The translations under genes and the position numbers were made by a program. A stretch of 34,684 nucleotides of DNA from Anaerobiospirillum sp. NML120448 (GTDB taxonomy: Bacteria; Pseudomonadota; Gammaproteobacteria; Enterobacterales; Succinivibrionaceae), in contig NZ_JALKIM010000035.1 in the NCBI RefSeq assembly GCF_023050945.1, forward strand, positions 1 to 34,684, in the 5' to 3' direction. The notes beneath the pieces were generated by a model. That model searched no databases and was not told where the DNA came from. It saw nothing but the letters and a program-made list of their open reading frames with translations. Below are positions 26,787 to 34,684 of this stretch, piece by piece (position 1 is the first letter of the stretch; every line of letters starts with the position of its first letter).

Positions 26787-29132
26787 TTGTCTATGAAAAC
26801 CAAACTCACTCTATGTGCAGTGTTAGTTGCATTGAACGGTGCTTTATCCGCAGCATCAGCCTCTACTGGTGCTAAGTACTTTTCTGATGCTGATATTTAT
26901 CGAGGAGCTGGTGTAAAGCTCTATCAGGTTGGCGATGTCGATCCTAGAAAGCCTAACGGTTTTAGAATTCCTGCGATTGCATCTGCTGGCAATGGTGTTT
27001 TAATTAGCGCCGCTGACGTTCGTTATATGGGATCTGACTGGTCAGATCTTGTAGCTGGCACAAAAATTAGAAAAGTTAAAATTTCTACCAGAGTGTCTTT
27101 TGATGGTGGCCGTAGCTGGAGTGAACTTAATATTTTAGATGCTGCCAAAGGCCAAGATGCAAATGACTATCAGACTTTAGCAACCGATCCTGCTTTAGTA
27201 TTTGATCACAACACCAATACTGCCTTAATGTTTGGCCTACGCAACAATGCCAACTTAAATAGTGGCTTAGTGGTCAATCCAGGTGATCAAGACGCTAATC
27301 CTGATGGTGTGACTAATCTTCCTCAGGGTCATAAGCCTGATTTCATCATGTTCACCTCTAAGGACAAGGGCTTATCCTGGGAATCAAAAAGCATTTATGA
27401 CGAAGTGATCGATCAGGTCAATGCTAAAAATACCACTCATAAGTATTCTATTGTCTTCCAGGGCCCTGGTGGCGGCATGGTTTACAACAATAAGATTTAT
27501 GTGCCAATTCAAGCCTGGGCTACCTATGTAGATACAGGCACTAATAATTTACCTCCCCCTCAAAAAAAGCATGTTGTTGCAACCTCTGGCTTCATGGAAT
27601 CAAGCGATGGTGGTAAGACTTGGAAAGTATCTTCCATGCTGATCCCTAATGTTGATGACAAAATCAATGGTAATGACAAAACCATTATTTCATCAGAGAG
27701 TAATATTTTCCATTATAAGGGAAAGATTCGTTTAGCCGTTCGTAATGAAGGTAGCGACTCCAATCCAAGCAACAACCAAGGAAAATTGCGTCAGGTTTAC
27801 GAGTACGACGAGAGTACTAAAACTTGGACTGAAGTACATGAGGACTTCATTCCAAAAGATGTTGCTCGTGTCGAGACCAGCTCTCACAACCTAACCGATG
27901 ATGTCTATTTAGTAGGCTACACTTCCTACTACAATTACAACTTCAACGGCAACCCTAACCGCCGCAAGGGTCAATATATTACTACTAATACTGGCATTAA
28001 GATCTTATTATCAGATCAAGTTTCTGAGGGCTATACCTCTATTACCTCTGATGACAACAACATTTATGTCATGTATGAGGGCAAACTTGATGTCCATGAT
28101 ATTTTCTTTAAGGCAATTGACTGGAAGCACAAGGATTACGCCAATCTTAACACCCAAATCTTAAGACGCTCCCATGCTATTAACGATTTCCAATCTCAAT
28201 TGGCTCAAACTGATGGCTATGCCTCAAGCATAGTATCAACTGATGGCGCTAATCTTGAAGTGTCTGCTTCACGCAATGGTTTTAAAGGTGGCATCTACAT
28301 TAAGTACGATCGAGACTTAGACGAAGACTTTACTGATGCTATTAGCTACAAGAACACTGACATTGCCCTACTTGCAGGATATGAGGCTCAGTATAGTGAG
28401 CAAGCCAAGGGCAATTTGATGTTTGGTCTGATGCACTCTATTGTAGATTACGACAATAATGCAGAAAACTCTGTTAACAGCATTTTAGCAGGCTACCAGC
28501 TCGATTACGATTTTGGATCCCTTGCTTATCGAGGCGCTATTAATGCAGCCTTCTCTGAGAACAAATTTGATAGAAACAATAAGGAAGGTTTAGGCAAGAG
28601 TGCTGAGTTTGATTCCTACTCTATTTCTATTATCAATGAGTTAAACAAAGGCTTTGAGCTACCAAATTTGGGTAATGTGACTTTAAGTGCGGGCTTGAAT
28701 AATACATTCTTTGGCCATAAGGCTTTCCGTGAAAAGGGAGGTGAAGGCATAGGCGAAGGCGGTAAAGTCGGTGCTAACAATGCAGCCTTTAGCTCAGCTA
28801 ACTTAGAGTCTCATGAGCTTTTTGTTAAGGGTGCCTTTGAGAGTAAGAAATTTGATATTAGCTCTGACCTCCAGGTATCCTTTAATGCTGATCTCAAATA
28901 TGCCTACGATTTAGCTGATAGCGACAAGTGGTTTGAAACTTATCGCACCATGTCTGTAGATCGTAAGTATCACGATATAGGTGAGCTTTACGCAGCACGT
29001 GATGGCGGCTATTTAAAGGCCAAAGCTGGTGTTGATTTAACTATCTATAAGGATTTAGCTTTAGGCTTAACAGGCAGCATTGATTCTATTGGTGATCTCA
29101 ATGGTGGCTTTAAGCTCTCTTATAAGTTCTAA
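26787..29132 (+). CDS. Secreted sialidase (GH33) fused to an autotransporter beta-barrel
   Basis: 781 residues. Starts at TTG 26787 (AAGG six bases upstream) or ATG 26793. A signal peptide ends near ASA at ~24-26. The six-bladed sialidase propeller spans ~35-450: GFRIPAI with R60 as the first arginine of the carboxylate-binding triad, D84 as likely acid/base, Asp boxes SFDGGRSW (104-111), SKDKGLSW (191-198) and SSDGGKTW (272-279), E304 and R319 fifteen residues apart as in Salmonella NanH. A third arginine near 392 and the tyrosine at 416 (GYTS) are weaker assignments. From ~520 to 781 an outer-membrane beta-barrel of autotransporter type ends in SYKF with terminal Phe. The enzyme should remove terminal sialic acid from host glycans at the cell surface. 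No sialic-acid uptake or catabolic genes are nearby. Confidence 0.92.
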   Translation: MSMKTKLTLCAVLVALNGALSAASASTGAKYFSDADIYRGAGVKLYQVGDVDPRKPNGFRIPAIASAGNGVLISAADVRYMGSDWSDLVAGTKIRKVKISTRVSFDGGRSWSELNILDAAKGQDANDYQTLATDPALVFDHNTNTALMFGLRNNANLNSGLVVNPGDQDANPDGVTNLPQGHKPDFIMFTSKDKGLSWESKSIYDEVIDQVNAKNTTHKYSIVFQGPGGGMVYNNKIYVPIQAWATYVDTGTNNLPPPQKKHVVATSGFMESSDGGKTWKVSSMLIPNVDDKINGNDKTIISSESNIFHYKGKIRLAVRNEGSDSNPSNNQGKLRQVYEYDESTKTWTEVHEDFIPKDVARVETSSHNLTDDVYLVGYTSYYNYNFNGNPNRRKGQYITTNTGIKILLSDQVSEGYTSITSDDNNIYVMYEGKLDVHDIFFKAIDWKHKDYANLNTQILRRSHAINDFQSQLAQTDGYASSIVSTDGANLEVSASRNGFKGGIYIKYDRDLDEDFTDAISYKNTDIALLAGYEAQYSEQAKGNLMFGLMHSIVDYDNNAENSVNSILAGYQLDYDFGSLAYRGAINAAFSENKFDRNNKEGLGKSAEFDSYSISIINELNKGFELPNLGNVTLSAGLNNTFFGHKAFREKGGEGIGEGGKVGANNAAFSSANLESHELFVKGAFESKKFDISSDLQVSFNADLKYAYDLADSDKWFETYRTMSVDRKYHDIGELYAARDGGYLKAKAGVDLTIYKDLALGLTGSIDSIGDLNGGFKLSYKF

Positions 29133-29175
29133 TTCCTATAATTAACGCATCCTAATCTTAAGCTTAACTACTCTC

Positions 29176-29228
29176 AAGCCCTATCCTAAAGTATGGTTCT
29201 ATCATTCCTTTAAGATGGGGCTTTCTTT
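29176..29228 (+). terminator. Probable terminator of the sialidase gene
   Basis: AAGCCCTATC (29176-29185) pairs with GATGGGGCTT (29214-29223), ten positions with one G-T, around a 28-nt loop, followed by TCTTTC. It lies 44 bp past the stop. Confidence 0.5.
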
Positions 29229-29584
29229 CAGCTAAAGCTTTTCTTTTAGCAAAGCCCCCTATTAAAACTACGTCAAACAAGCAACTGTGCAAGCCCATGA
29301 ACAAAGTTTCAATAGCACCGTCTCCAAAGAACCGTCTCCAGAGAACCCACCTAAGATAGGCATATCCCATAGGACAAGCTCAAGTACGTAAAGTAAAGTG
29401 AGCGAGGTGAAGAGCACAAGTTCAAGAGCTCTGTGAAAAAGAGCAGGAGGCAGGACATAGTACATATGACGTATGATGCATGGCACAGAGCACAGACACA
29501 GAGCAAAAGGCGCATGGTGCAAGGCAATGAACACCAAGGCTTACTTATTACCAGTAAAAAAGGAGCTTTAGTTTCAGGCGGAAC
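29229..29584. other. Non-coding gap between convergent sialidase and rlhA genes
   Basis: Contains a two-copy repeat of ACCGTCTCCANAGA at about 29318-29345. Two overlapping minus-strand open frames of 68 and 89 codons lack ribosome sites and family resemblance; not called. Confidence 0.5.
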
Positions 29585-31927
29585 CTAATCCTCACGAGGC
29601 ACAAGGTACATTAGGCAACGACGGCAATTGGTAACTACATCAAAGGTATGCTTACCAATTTTGAGATAGAAGCCTGTAGTGCTACCCCCGTCCTCATGGC
29701 ACAGAGCATGATTTTTAATCAAGCAATTACGACAAGTCATGACTGCCTTGGAAATAAGAGGTTTTGGAGGCTCTAGCTTACCTCCCATACCTTGTAGATA
29801 AAAAGCCTTGGAGCGCTCATTAAAAATCAAGCGTTCATCAATGCCACCTAACAGACTCATTAAATTAGTTACTTGCTCATTAGCTTGGCTGTTGTTGCTG
29901 TTGTCAGCGCTGACGATTGAGCTGGCACTTTGGGCATCATTAGATGCAACCGATAATAAGCTTGCATATGGGGTGTTGCTAAGACCTTTAAACACGTATT
30001 GGTCAGTAGAACCATCAAGATAAAGCTTATTATTGGCTACACATTGACAGCGTGGCATGGTTACAATGTTAAGGTACTCTTGTAGGGCCTGTCTTCTTAA
30101 ATTGTTGAAGCTCGATAGTGGCATTAAGGCCTCATTTTGCAGATCAAAGCTAATATCCTCGCTCTTTAAGCTAAGGTTATCATCACCGAGCTTAGTAAGC
30201 TTAGATGCCATAACCTCTTCTTTAAGTGGACTTAAAGCCGAAGTATCAAAATCAGCATTATTAGCCTTTAGCTCTTGTAACACCTCAGATAGGCTAATAC
30301 TAATACCACCTGCACGTCCCAGCTCATCACTAAAGGTAATGTTAAATACATTATTTACTAGAGAAACCTGAGCTTTAAGGGCAATTTTACGCACTAAGGC
30401 TTTAGGCATATTAATGCTCTTAATAAAGATGGTATCAACATTACGATGCAGCTGAGCACCTACTGCAAGTCCTGGTGCCTGAGCCAATAAATGCAACCTT
30501 ACTATTTGCCCTGCCTTTAGTACAACAGTACTACTGTTATCACTCTTGTTAGAGCTCTTGTCTGAGTTTTGAGCTTGGACATTTACCTTGGAAAGTCCCT
30601 TAGCATGAGCCTTGCCCTGAGCTTCTACTGTAGTATAGCGTGAGCCCTTAGGAGCTGACTTTATATTATTGTTATTGCTACTACTATGGGCAGGTGATGA
30701 TAGAGTGCTAACTTTATTCGCTCTAAAGCCCGTCAACTGCCCCATCTCATCAAAGAAAGTAAAGCTATCGCCATTTGATAAGGAGCAATCTTTATTGACC
30801 TTAAGATCAACGGTATAGCCATTTTTATTAACTTTCGAGCCCATGCTCTCTTTGGAGTTGGAGCGATAATTTCCAGAGCCTTTATTTTGGTATCTTGATG
30901 GCTTCTCTGCTTTTAAATGAGCATTTATTGCTACTATGGTACCCATAAGCTCACCTGTACTCTTAGGTGAGCGAGTATTAATCATATTAGCGTTATCGCC
31001 TTGTAAGAAGCTTGAGGTAAAACCACGGTTAAAGGTCTTAGTAACATCAGGGACAAAATCATGGCTCATATAGCCATATGAGGAGCGCTCATACTTACCA
31101 TTAGAGTTAGCAATAATCTTATCCAAGCGCTCTCTAAAGGCTGCTACTTGATTAACTACATAATCACGATCTTTTAAACGGCCCTCAATCTTAAAGGAGC
31201 TAGCACCAGCAGCTACTAAATCCTCTAACTCGTGCAAGCGCATATTATCCTTCATAGACAAAAGGTGACCAGAGGCTAATAATTGGTCTTCGCTTTGAGG
31301 GTCTTTTTTATCATGGTGATAAAAGTCCATTGGTAAGCGACAAATTTGGGCGCACTCACCACGATTGGCACTTCTATCAGTCATAAGCTCAGAGATATAG
31401 CAAATACCAGAAACACTAACGCACATAGCACCTGAGACAAAAACCTCAAAGCGTAAATCTGGATAATGGGAGGTAAAGTTAGCAATTTCCTCTAAGCTAA
31501 ACTCACGAGGAACCACGATTTGCCCAAAGCCTAAATGACGGCAAAATTCTACTTTATCCAAAGTGTCAATATTCATCTGAGTGCTAGCATGCAATTCTAA
31601 ATCTTGCACGCTACTCATGGTTAACACCGCAGGATCTTGAATAATCAGAGCATCTACACCAGCATTGCGAGCCTGTGCAATTAAAGACTCTACTCCCTCA
31701 AGTTCATGATCATATAGTAAAGTGTTAACCGTCATATAAACATGGGCACCAAAGCGATGAGCAAAAGCACATAACTTGGCAATATCTTCAATACTATTAC
31801 CTGCAGCTGCACGAGCTCCAAAGGAAGGGCCGCCAATATATACGGCATCAGCACCTGCCTTTATTGCTGCTGTTCCCACCTCTAAATTCTTGGCAGGAGA
31901 TAGTAATTCAAGTTTACGCACACCCAT
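29585..31927 (-). CDS. rlhA: U32-family protein, 23S rRNA 5-hydroxycytidine synthase RlhA-like
   Basis: 780 residues from ATG 31927 (GAGG ten bases upstream; a TTG three codons earlier abuts that GAGG and is unlikely). Strongly like E. coli RlhA (YdcP): LELLSPAKN, GADAVYIGGPSFGAR, ELHASTQMNIDT, SGAMCVSVSGICYIS, SANRGECAQICRLP, HLLSMKDN and SSFKIEGRLKDRDYV follow in the same order. C169, C176, C192 and C196 are the likely iron-sulfur ligands of the U32 family. RlhA hydroxylates C2501 of 23S rRNA at the ribosomal peptidyl-transferase centre. The protein is longer than the ~650 residues of E. coli because of Ser/Asn/Lys-rich insertions at ~339-369 and ~408-467 and another low-complexity stretch near 655-690. 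The C-terminal domain keeps paired cysteines (CRNC and CRRC). Monocistronic. Confidence 0.92.
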   Translation of the reverse strand: MGVRKLELLSPAKNLEVGTAAIKAGADAVYIGGPSFGARAAAGNSIEDIAKLCAFAHRFGAHVYMTVNTLLYDHELEGVESLIAQARNAGVDALIIQDPAVLTMSSVQDLELHASTQMNIDTLDKVEFCRHLGFGQIVVPREFSLEEIANFTSHYPDLRFEVFVSGAMCVSVSGICYISELMTDRSANRGECAQICRLPMDFYHHDKKDPQSEDQLLASGHLLSMKDNMRLHELEDLVAAGASSFKIEGRLKDRDYVVNQVAAFRERLDKIIANSNGKYERSSYGYMSHDFVPDVTKTFNRGFTSSFLQGDNANMINTRSPKSTGELMGTIVAINAHLKAEKPSRYQNKGSGNYRSNSKESMGSKVNKNGYTVDLKVNKDCSLSNGDSFTFFDEMGQLTGFRANKVSTLSSPAHSSSNNNNIKSAPKGSRYTTVEAQGKAHAKGLSKVNVQAQNSDKSSNKSDNSSTVVLKAGQIVRLHLLAQAPGLAVGAQLHRNVDTIFIKSINMPKALVRKIALKAQVSLVNNVFNITFSDELGRAGGISISLSEVLQELKANNADFDTSALSPLKEEVMASKLTKLGDDNLSLKSEDISFDLQNEALMPLSSFNNLRRQALQEYLNIVTMPRCQCVANNKLYLDGSTDQYVFKGLSNTPYASLLSVASNDAQSASSIVSADNSNNSQANEQVTNLMSLLGGIDERLIFNERSKAFYLQGMGGKLEPPKPLISKAVMTCRNCLIKNHALCHEDGGSTTGFYLKIGKHTFDVVTNCRRCLMYLVPRED

Positions 31928-31936
31928 CGCACTCAA

Positions 31937-32485
31937 ACCTCATTTCTTATCTAATTAGGCTGCACATTCTAACAGCAAAACCACATCCTATCTTCACTTT
32001 AGCACTATATTATCAGTTAATACCGCTATCTCTCTGCGCTATACCAGTCCCATGACTATACCGTAGCCTATGCAGTGCCTGGCTAGCTTTGCCAAAGACA
32101 GAGCCAATGCCTTGGCTAGCAATGCCTTGGCATAGCATGGGTATAGGCTATGACAGTGCTGGCGCAATGCACTAAAGCGTACTACTAAACATCCATTATG
32201 ATTCACCCAATCACAAGGAATACATCCGACCTTAGGAAATGTGAATACTGGGTAAAAAGCTCTTTCTTTAGTTCAAATAAAAATCCTGAGGTATCCTTAA
32301 CAGACTTATAAATGTGCCTATCGACAACTACACTATACAGATATTTAATAGTAGACAACTTAAATATGCTTATTTCAATATTAAAGAGAGGGCTTTGCAA
32401 AGCTTTATATGACAATGTAGCTCCCCATAGTTTCGTTGTAGCAATCTTGGCACGACAATGCATTAATTTTAAAAATAGAAGTTAG
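31937..32485. other. Non-coding gap between rlhA and the GPH transporter gene
   Basis: Holds a strongly self-complementary stretch at 32056-32146. An 86-codon minus-strand open frame at 32203-32463 has no ribosome site and no family I recognise; it could be a relic, but I cannot support it. Confidence 0.45.
32056..32146. other. Nested inverted-repeat (foldable) element upstream of rlhA
   Basis: CTATACC (32056-32062) pairs with GGTATAG (32140-32146), CTATGC (32068-32073) with GCATAG (32130-32135), and an inner hairpin AGCCAA-TGCC-TTGGCT lies at 32102-32117. It is about 130 bp upstream of the rlhA start. No T-run accompanies it. Confidence 0.4.
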
Positions 32486-32542
32486 AAAAACCCCAGCTCA
32501 AATAAGTCACAAGGTATTGGCTTGAACTTATCTTAGCTGGGG
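32486..32542 (-). terminator. Intrinsic terminator of the GPH transporter gene
   Basis: CCCCAGCT (32491-32498) and AGCTGGGG (32535-32542) pair perfectly, with further partial pairing inside. The minus-strand stem is followed by five T. Confidence 0.8.
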
Positions 32543-32573
32543 CTAATCTATCTTAAGCGATCAGGTTTTGACT

Positions 32574-34049
32574 TTAGCCTATTGCAACATCTGTAATAGG
32601 TTTTTCATTAGACCCTGTATTATTAGTAGCCTCTGGCTCGTTCTGTTTTTCAGTGCCTTGCTCTAAAGCTTTAGCTTGAGCTTTCTTAGCACGATTTTCT
32701 TCAAGTTTGATCATCATATTCTTATAGAAAGAACCATTGAGCTTGTAATAGCGGAAGTAAATCAAGATGGTTGCCAAAATAAGAACTGAGGAAACTACGA
32801 ACATTACTACTCGTAAGCCCAAGATGGTGTCATCACTTTGTGGTACGTTTGGAACATAGCCAACAAAAGCTAAGGTAAGTGATGAAGTAAAGCCTGCTAA
32901 AGCGCCTGCCATCTTGGCAGTCATAGTTTGCATGGAGAATACAATAGACTCAGAGCGTGTATCAAACTTGTATTCGCCATAATCCACAGTATCAGCAAGC
33001 ATAACGGTAGTACATACTAAGGTATAGGCGGTACCAGCTGAACCTAAGCAGTATAGAGCACCAGCTAAGAAGATATTACTATTAGCACTAGAGCCGAATA
33101 AGAAGAGGCCGAAGTATCCTAAAATTACAATGCAAGCTGCGAAAATGAATACGAACTTACGGGATGTTCTTTGCACAATGAATGGGAATGAAAGGAAAGC
33201 TAAGAACTGAGTAATAGCACCTGCACCCATGAAGTAAGGATAGATATCCTGATTATTCAATATGTACTTAAAGTAGTAAATGATAGTACCATTTACAAGG
33301 TTTTGAGCCATATTATTGATGACCGTTAAGATAATGATAACTACTAACTGGTCATTCTTAAATAATAAGGTTATAACATCACGTAAAGTAATTTTTGGTT
33401 GAACTGGTGGGGTAACATGTTCACGAACGTTCATTGCACATACGATAGAGCCACTAAGGAAGCATGCAACAACGATCATCGCAAAACGCCAGTAACCTTG
33501 TGCTTCAGTGGCACCAATACCAGTACCTAAGTATGTAATTAAAGGTAAACCAAAAATTACCACACACTGACCACCAATCATAGAGCAAGTTCGTGGAATT
33601 ACTGCAATCACATCACGCTCTCTTGGGTTAGAGGTGATAGCTGGGATTAATGACCAAAATGGAATATCAATTACAGTAAAGGTCATGCCCCACAAGATGT
33701 AGAAAACACCACACCAAATCATGACACCTATAGGTGAAAGAATTTCAGATGGGTCGAAAAATAAGAAAGGGATAATGGCGGCGTTAATTACTGCTCCAAT
33801 AAAAATCCATGGGCGGAACTTACCCCAACGTGTTTTAGTATTGTCTACGATAAAACCCATGAACGGATCATTAAAGGCATCCCATAAACGGGCAAATAAA
33901 AACAAGAAAGCCACATAAGCAGGACTGAGACCTACTACATCAGTAAAGAAAACCATTAAGTAGGCATTCATGAACCAGAATGAAGTAGATTTGCCCAAGG
34001 CACCAATGCCAAACGACACCTTTTCTTTTAGAGGGACAGCTGCACTCAT
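32574..34049 (-). CDS. GPH-family (glycoside-pentoside-hexuronide) cation:sugar symporter
   Basis: 491 residues from ATG 34049. The frame is open for 19 more codons to a GTG, but MSAAVPLKEKVSFGIGALG matches the usual family N-terminus; a GGGAG lies 12 bases before the ATG. Inner-membrane MFS-type transporter of the MelB/XynB/UidB group. The signature between helices 2 and 3 is clear: RLWDAFNDPFMG (54-65) and D69 with TRWGKFRPW (73-81). About twelve hydrophobic helices are visible, then a charged cytoplasmic tail from ~440 rich in Lys, Glu, Asn and Ala. It should import a glycoside, pentoside or hexuronide with H+ or Na+; the substrate cannot be read from sequence, and no glycosidase is adjacent. 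Monocistronic, with a strong terminator. Confidence 0.9.
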   Translation of the reverse strand: MSAAVPLKEKVSFGIGALGKSTSFWFMNAYLMVFFTDVVGLSPAYVAFLFLFARLWDAFNDPFMGFIVDNTKTRWGKFRPWIFIGAVINAAIIPFLFFDPSEILSPIGVMIWCGVFYILWGMTFTVIDIPFWSLIPAITSNPRERDVIAVIPRTCSMIGGQCVVIFGLPLITYLGTGIGATEAQGYWRFAMIVVACFLSGSIVCAMNVREHVTPPVQPKITLRDVITLLFKNDQLVVIIILTVINNMAQNLVNGTIIYYFKYILNNQDIYPYFMGAGAITQFLAFLSFPFIVQRTSRKFVFIFAACIVILGYFGLFLFGSSANSNIFLAGALYCLGSAGTAYTLVCTTVMLADTVDYGEYKFDTRSESIVFSMQTMTAKMAGALAGFTSSLTLAFVGYVPNVPQSDDTILGLRVVMFVVSSVLILATILIYFRYYKLNGSFYKNMMIKLEENRAKKAQAKALEQGTEKQNEPEATNNTGSNEKPITDVAIG

Positions 34050-34194
34050 ATTAATATTTAACTCCCAACTGAGCACTAGACCAGTGTTTAACTGTAATAA
34101 TTTCACCTAAAGTCAAAACTAGTTTATGGCTAAGTAAATCACTCAAACAAAAAGTAAGTGCCAAGAAATTTATCATTAAGCAATTTTGTACTTT

Positions 34195-34208
34195 ATGATT
34201 TTAATCAT
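34195..34208. promoter_or_regulatory. Palindromic operator-like site upstream of the GPH transporter gene
   Basis: ATGATT-TT-AATCAT is a perfect dyad about 146 bp before the start codon. It also fits the FNR box at eight of ten positions. Confidence 0.35.
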
Positions 34209-34617
34209 AATGAAATTACGGCTAATACCAGTCTTAGGGAGGTTGTAATATCTATATTTAGATACTAACATTTTAGTAAGATGTATAGAGTTTGGTAAAT
34301 TAGATTTAAAACTATCTAAGCAAAAATCTTAAGAAAAATAAGTCATACAAGCCATTTTTGTTTATTGAGATGATGTAGCCGCAAAAGTGTAAGATGGTTC
34401 TTAAATGCTAGTAAAAGTAAGTTATTTGTAATTAAGTTTGTTTATAATTTTTTTTGTACAGAAACGTGATCGGCCCTGCAAAAAAATGTTGATGAATGTT
34501 TCAGCATTAAATCAGTACTTTAATGAACTAAAAGTACCACAAATATTCCATCCTAACACCTGAACTCTGCATATTAGGTAACCTTGAAAGGCGCAATAAA
34601 CCAAGGATCTTTTAAAA
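34209..34617. other. Non-coding gap at the right end
   Basis: AT-rich, with an eight-T run near 34450 but no adjoining stem. No coding frame. The GPH promoter probably lies toward its left side. Confidence 0.5.
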
Positions 34618-34684
34618 TTACCCTTTTTTGCCAAAGAAGGTCATTGCTTGATCAAAGGTCTTATTGCTACGCTTATAGGCATCA
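34618..34684 (-). CDS. C-terminal end of a minus-strand gene cut by the window edge
   Basis: Twenty-one residues, DAYKRSNKTFDQAM then TFFGKKG, end at a TAA (34618-34620). Codon choice is like the firm genes. It is co-oriented with the GPH transporter gene and 0.57 kb upstream of it. No family can be assigned from so short a piece. Confidence 0.45.
   Translation of the reverse strand, partial: DAYKRSNKTFDQAMTFFGKKG

Noticed and set aside
29164-29537. Two overlapping minus-strand open frames of 68 and 89 codons
   Set aside because: They overlap each other and the sialidase terminator, lack ribosome sites and resemble nothing known.
32203-32463. 86-codon minus-strand open frame
   Set aside because: Composition is not impossible for a protein, but there is no ribosome site, promoter or family resemblance; left as non-coding.

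Overview
The window looks like chromosome of an AT-rich, host-associated, Gram-negative gammaproteobacterium. The support is an autotransporter-type outer-membrane sialidase, an RlhA-like rRNA hydroxylase, a GltS glutamate symporter, and CRP- and FNR-type binding sites. A member of the Succinivibrionaceae or a relative is a reasonable guess, but nothing here proves it. No rRNA, tRNA, CRISPR array or complete insertion sequence was seen.

Layout. A ROK-family regulator (1.3-2.5 kb) precedes a mannitol-2-dehydrogenase-type enzyme (3.3-4.7 kb). The control region between them carries CRP-, LacI- and FNR-like sites. At 5.2-8.0 kb lies a small accessory island: an unknown protein, then two adjacent genes sharing an N-terminal phage-like domain. 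The second of these is a DdrB/ParB-like protein whose C-terminus is replaced by repeat DNA. Next come a minus-strand polyol (sorbitol/xylitol-type) dehydrogenase (9.7-10.8 kb), a methyl-accepting chemotaxis protein (14.1-15.8 kb), a DUF805 membrane protein (19.4-20.1 kb), GltS (21.0-22.2 kb), a broken iron-dependent alcohol dehydrogenase split by a small inverted-repeat element (23.4-23.75 kb), a DnaQ-like exonuclease (24.2-25.1 kb), the sialidase autotransporter (26.8-29.1 kb), RlhA (29.6-31.9 kb) and a GPH-family sugar symporter (32.6-34.0 kb). Both window ends cut through probable genes.

The most unusual property is how little of the DNA codes for protein: by my addition about 17.1 of 34.7 kb, roughly 49%. 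Nearly every gene stands alone, with 0.45-3.6 kb gaps. Three of the gaps hold long, mutually unrelated, degenerate tandem arrays: about 327-bp units at 7.8-9.3 kb, about 75-bp units at 11.5-12.7 kb, and about 127-bp units at 17.6-18.2 kb. One array runs into the 3' end of a gene and supplies its last ~49 codons. An intrinsic terminator with no gene in front of it lies just beyond the 75-bp array.

Functionally the recognisable genes fit a motile, gut-type anaerobe using sugar alcohols, sialylated host glycans, glutamate and glycosides. The polyol dehydrogenases, GPH symporter and sialidase carry plausible catabolite (CRP) or anaerobic (FNR) control sites. These regulatory assignments are pattern matches only.
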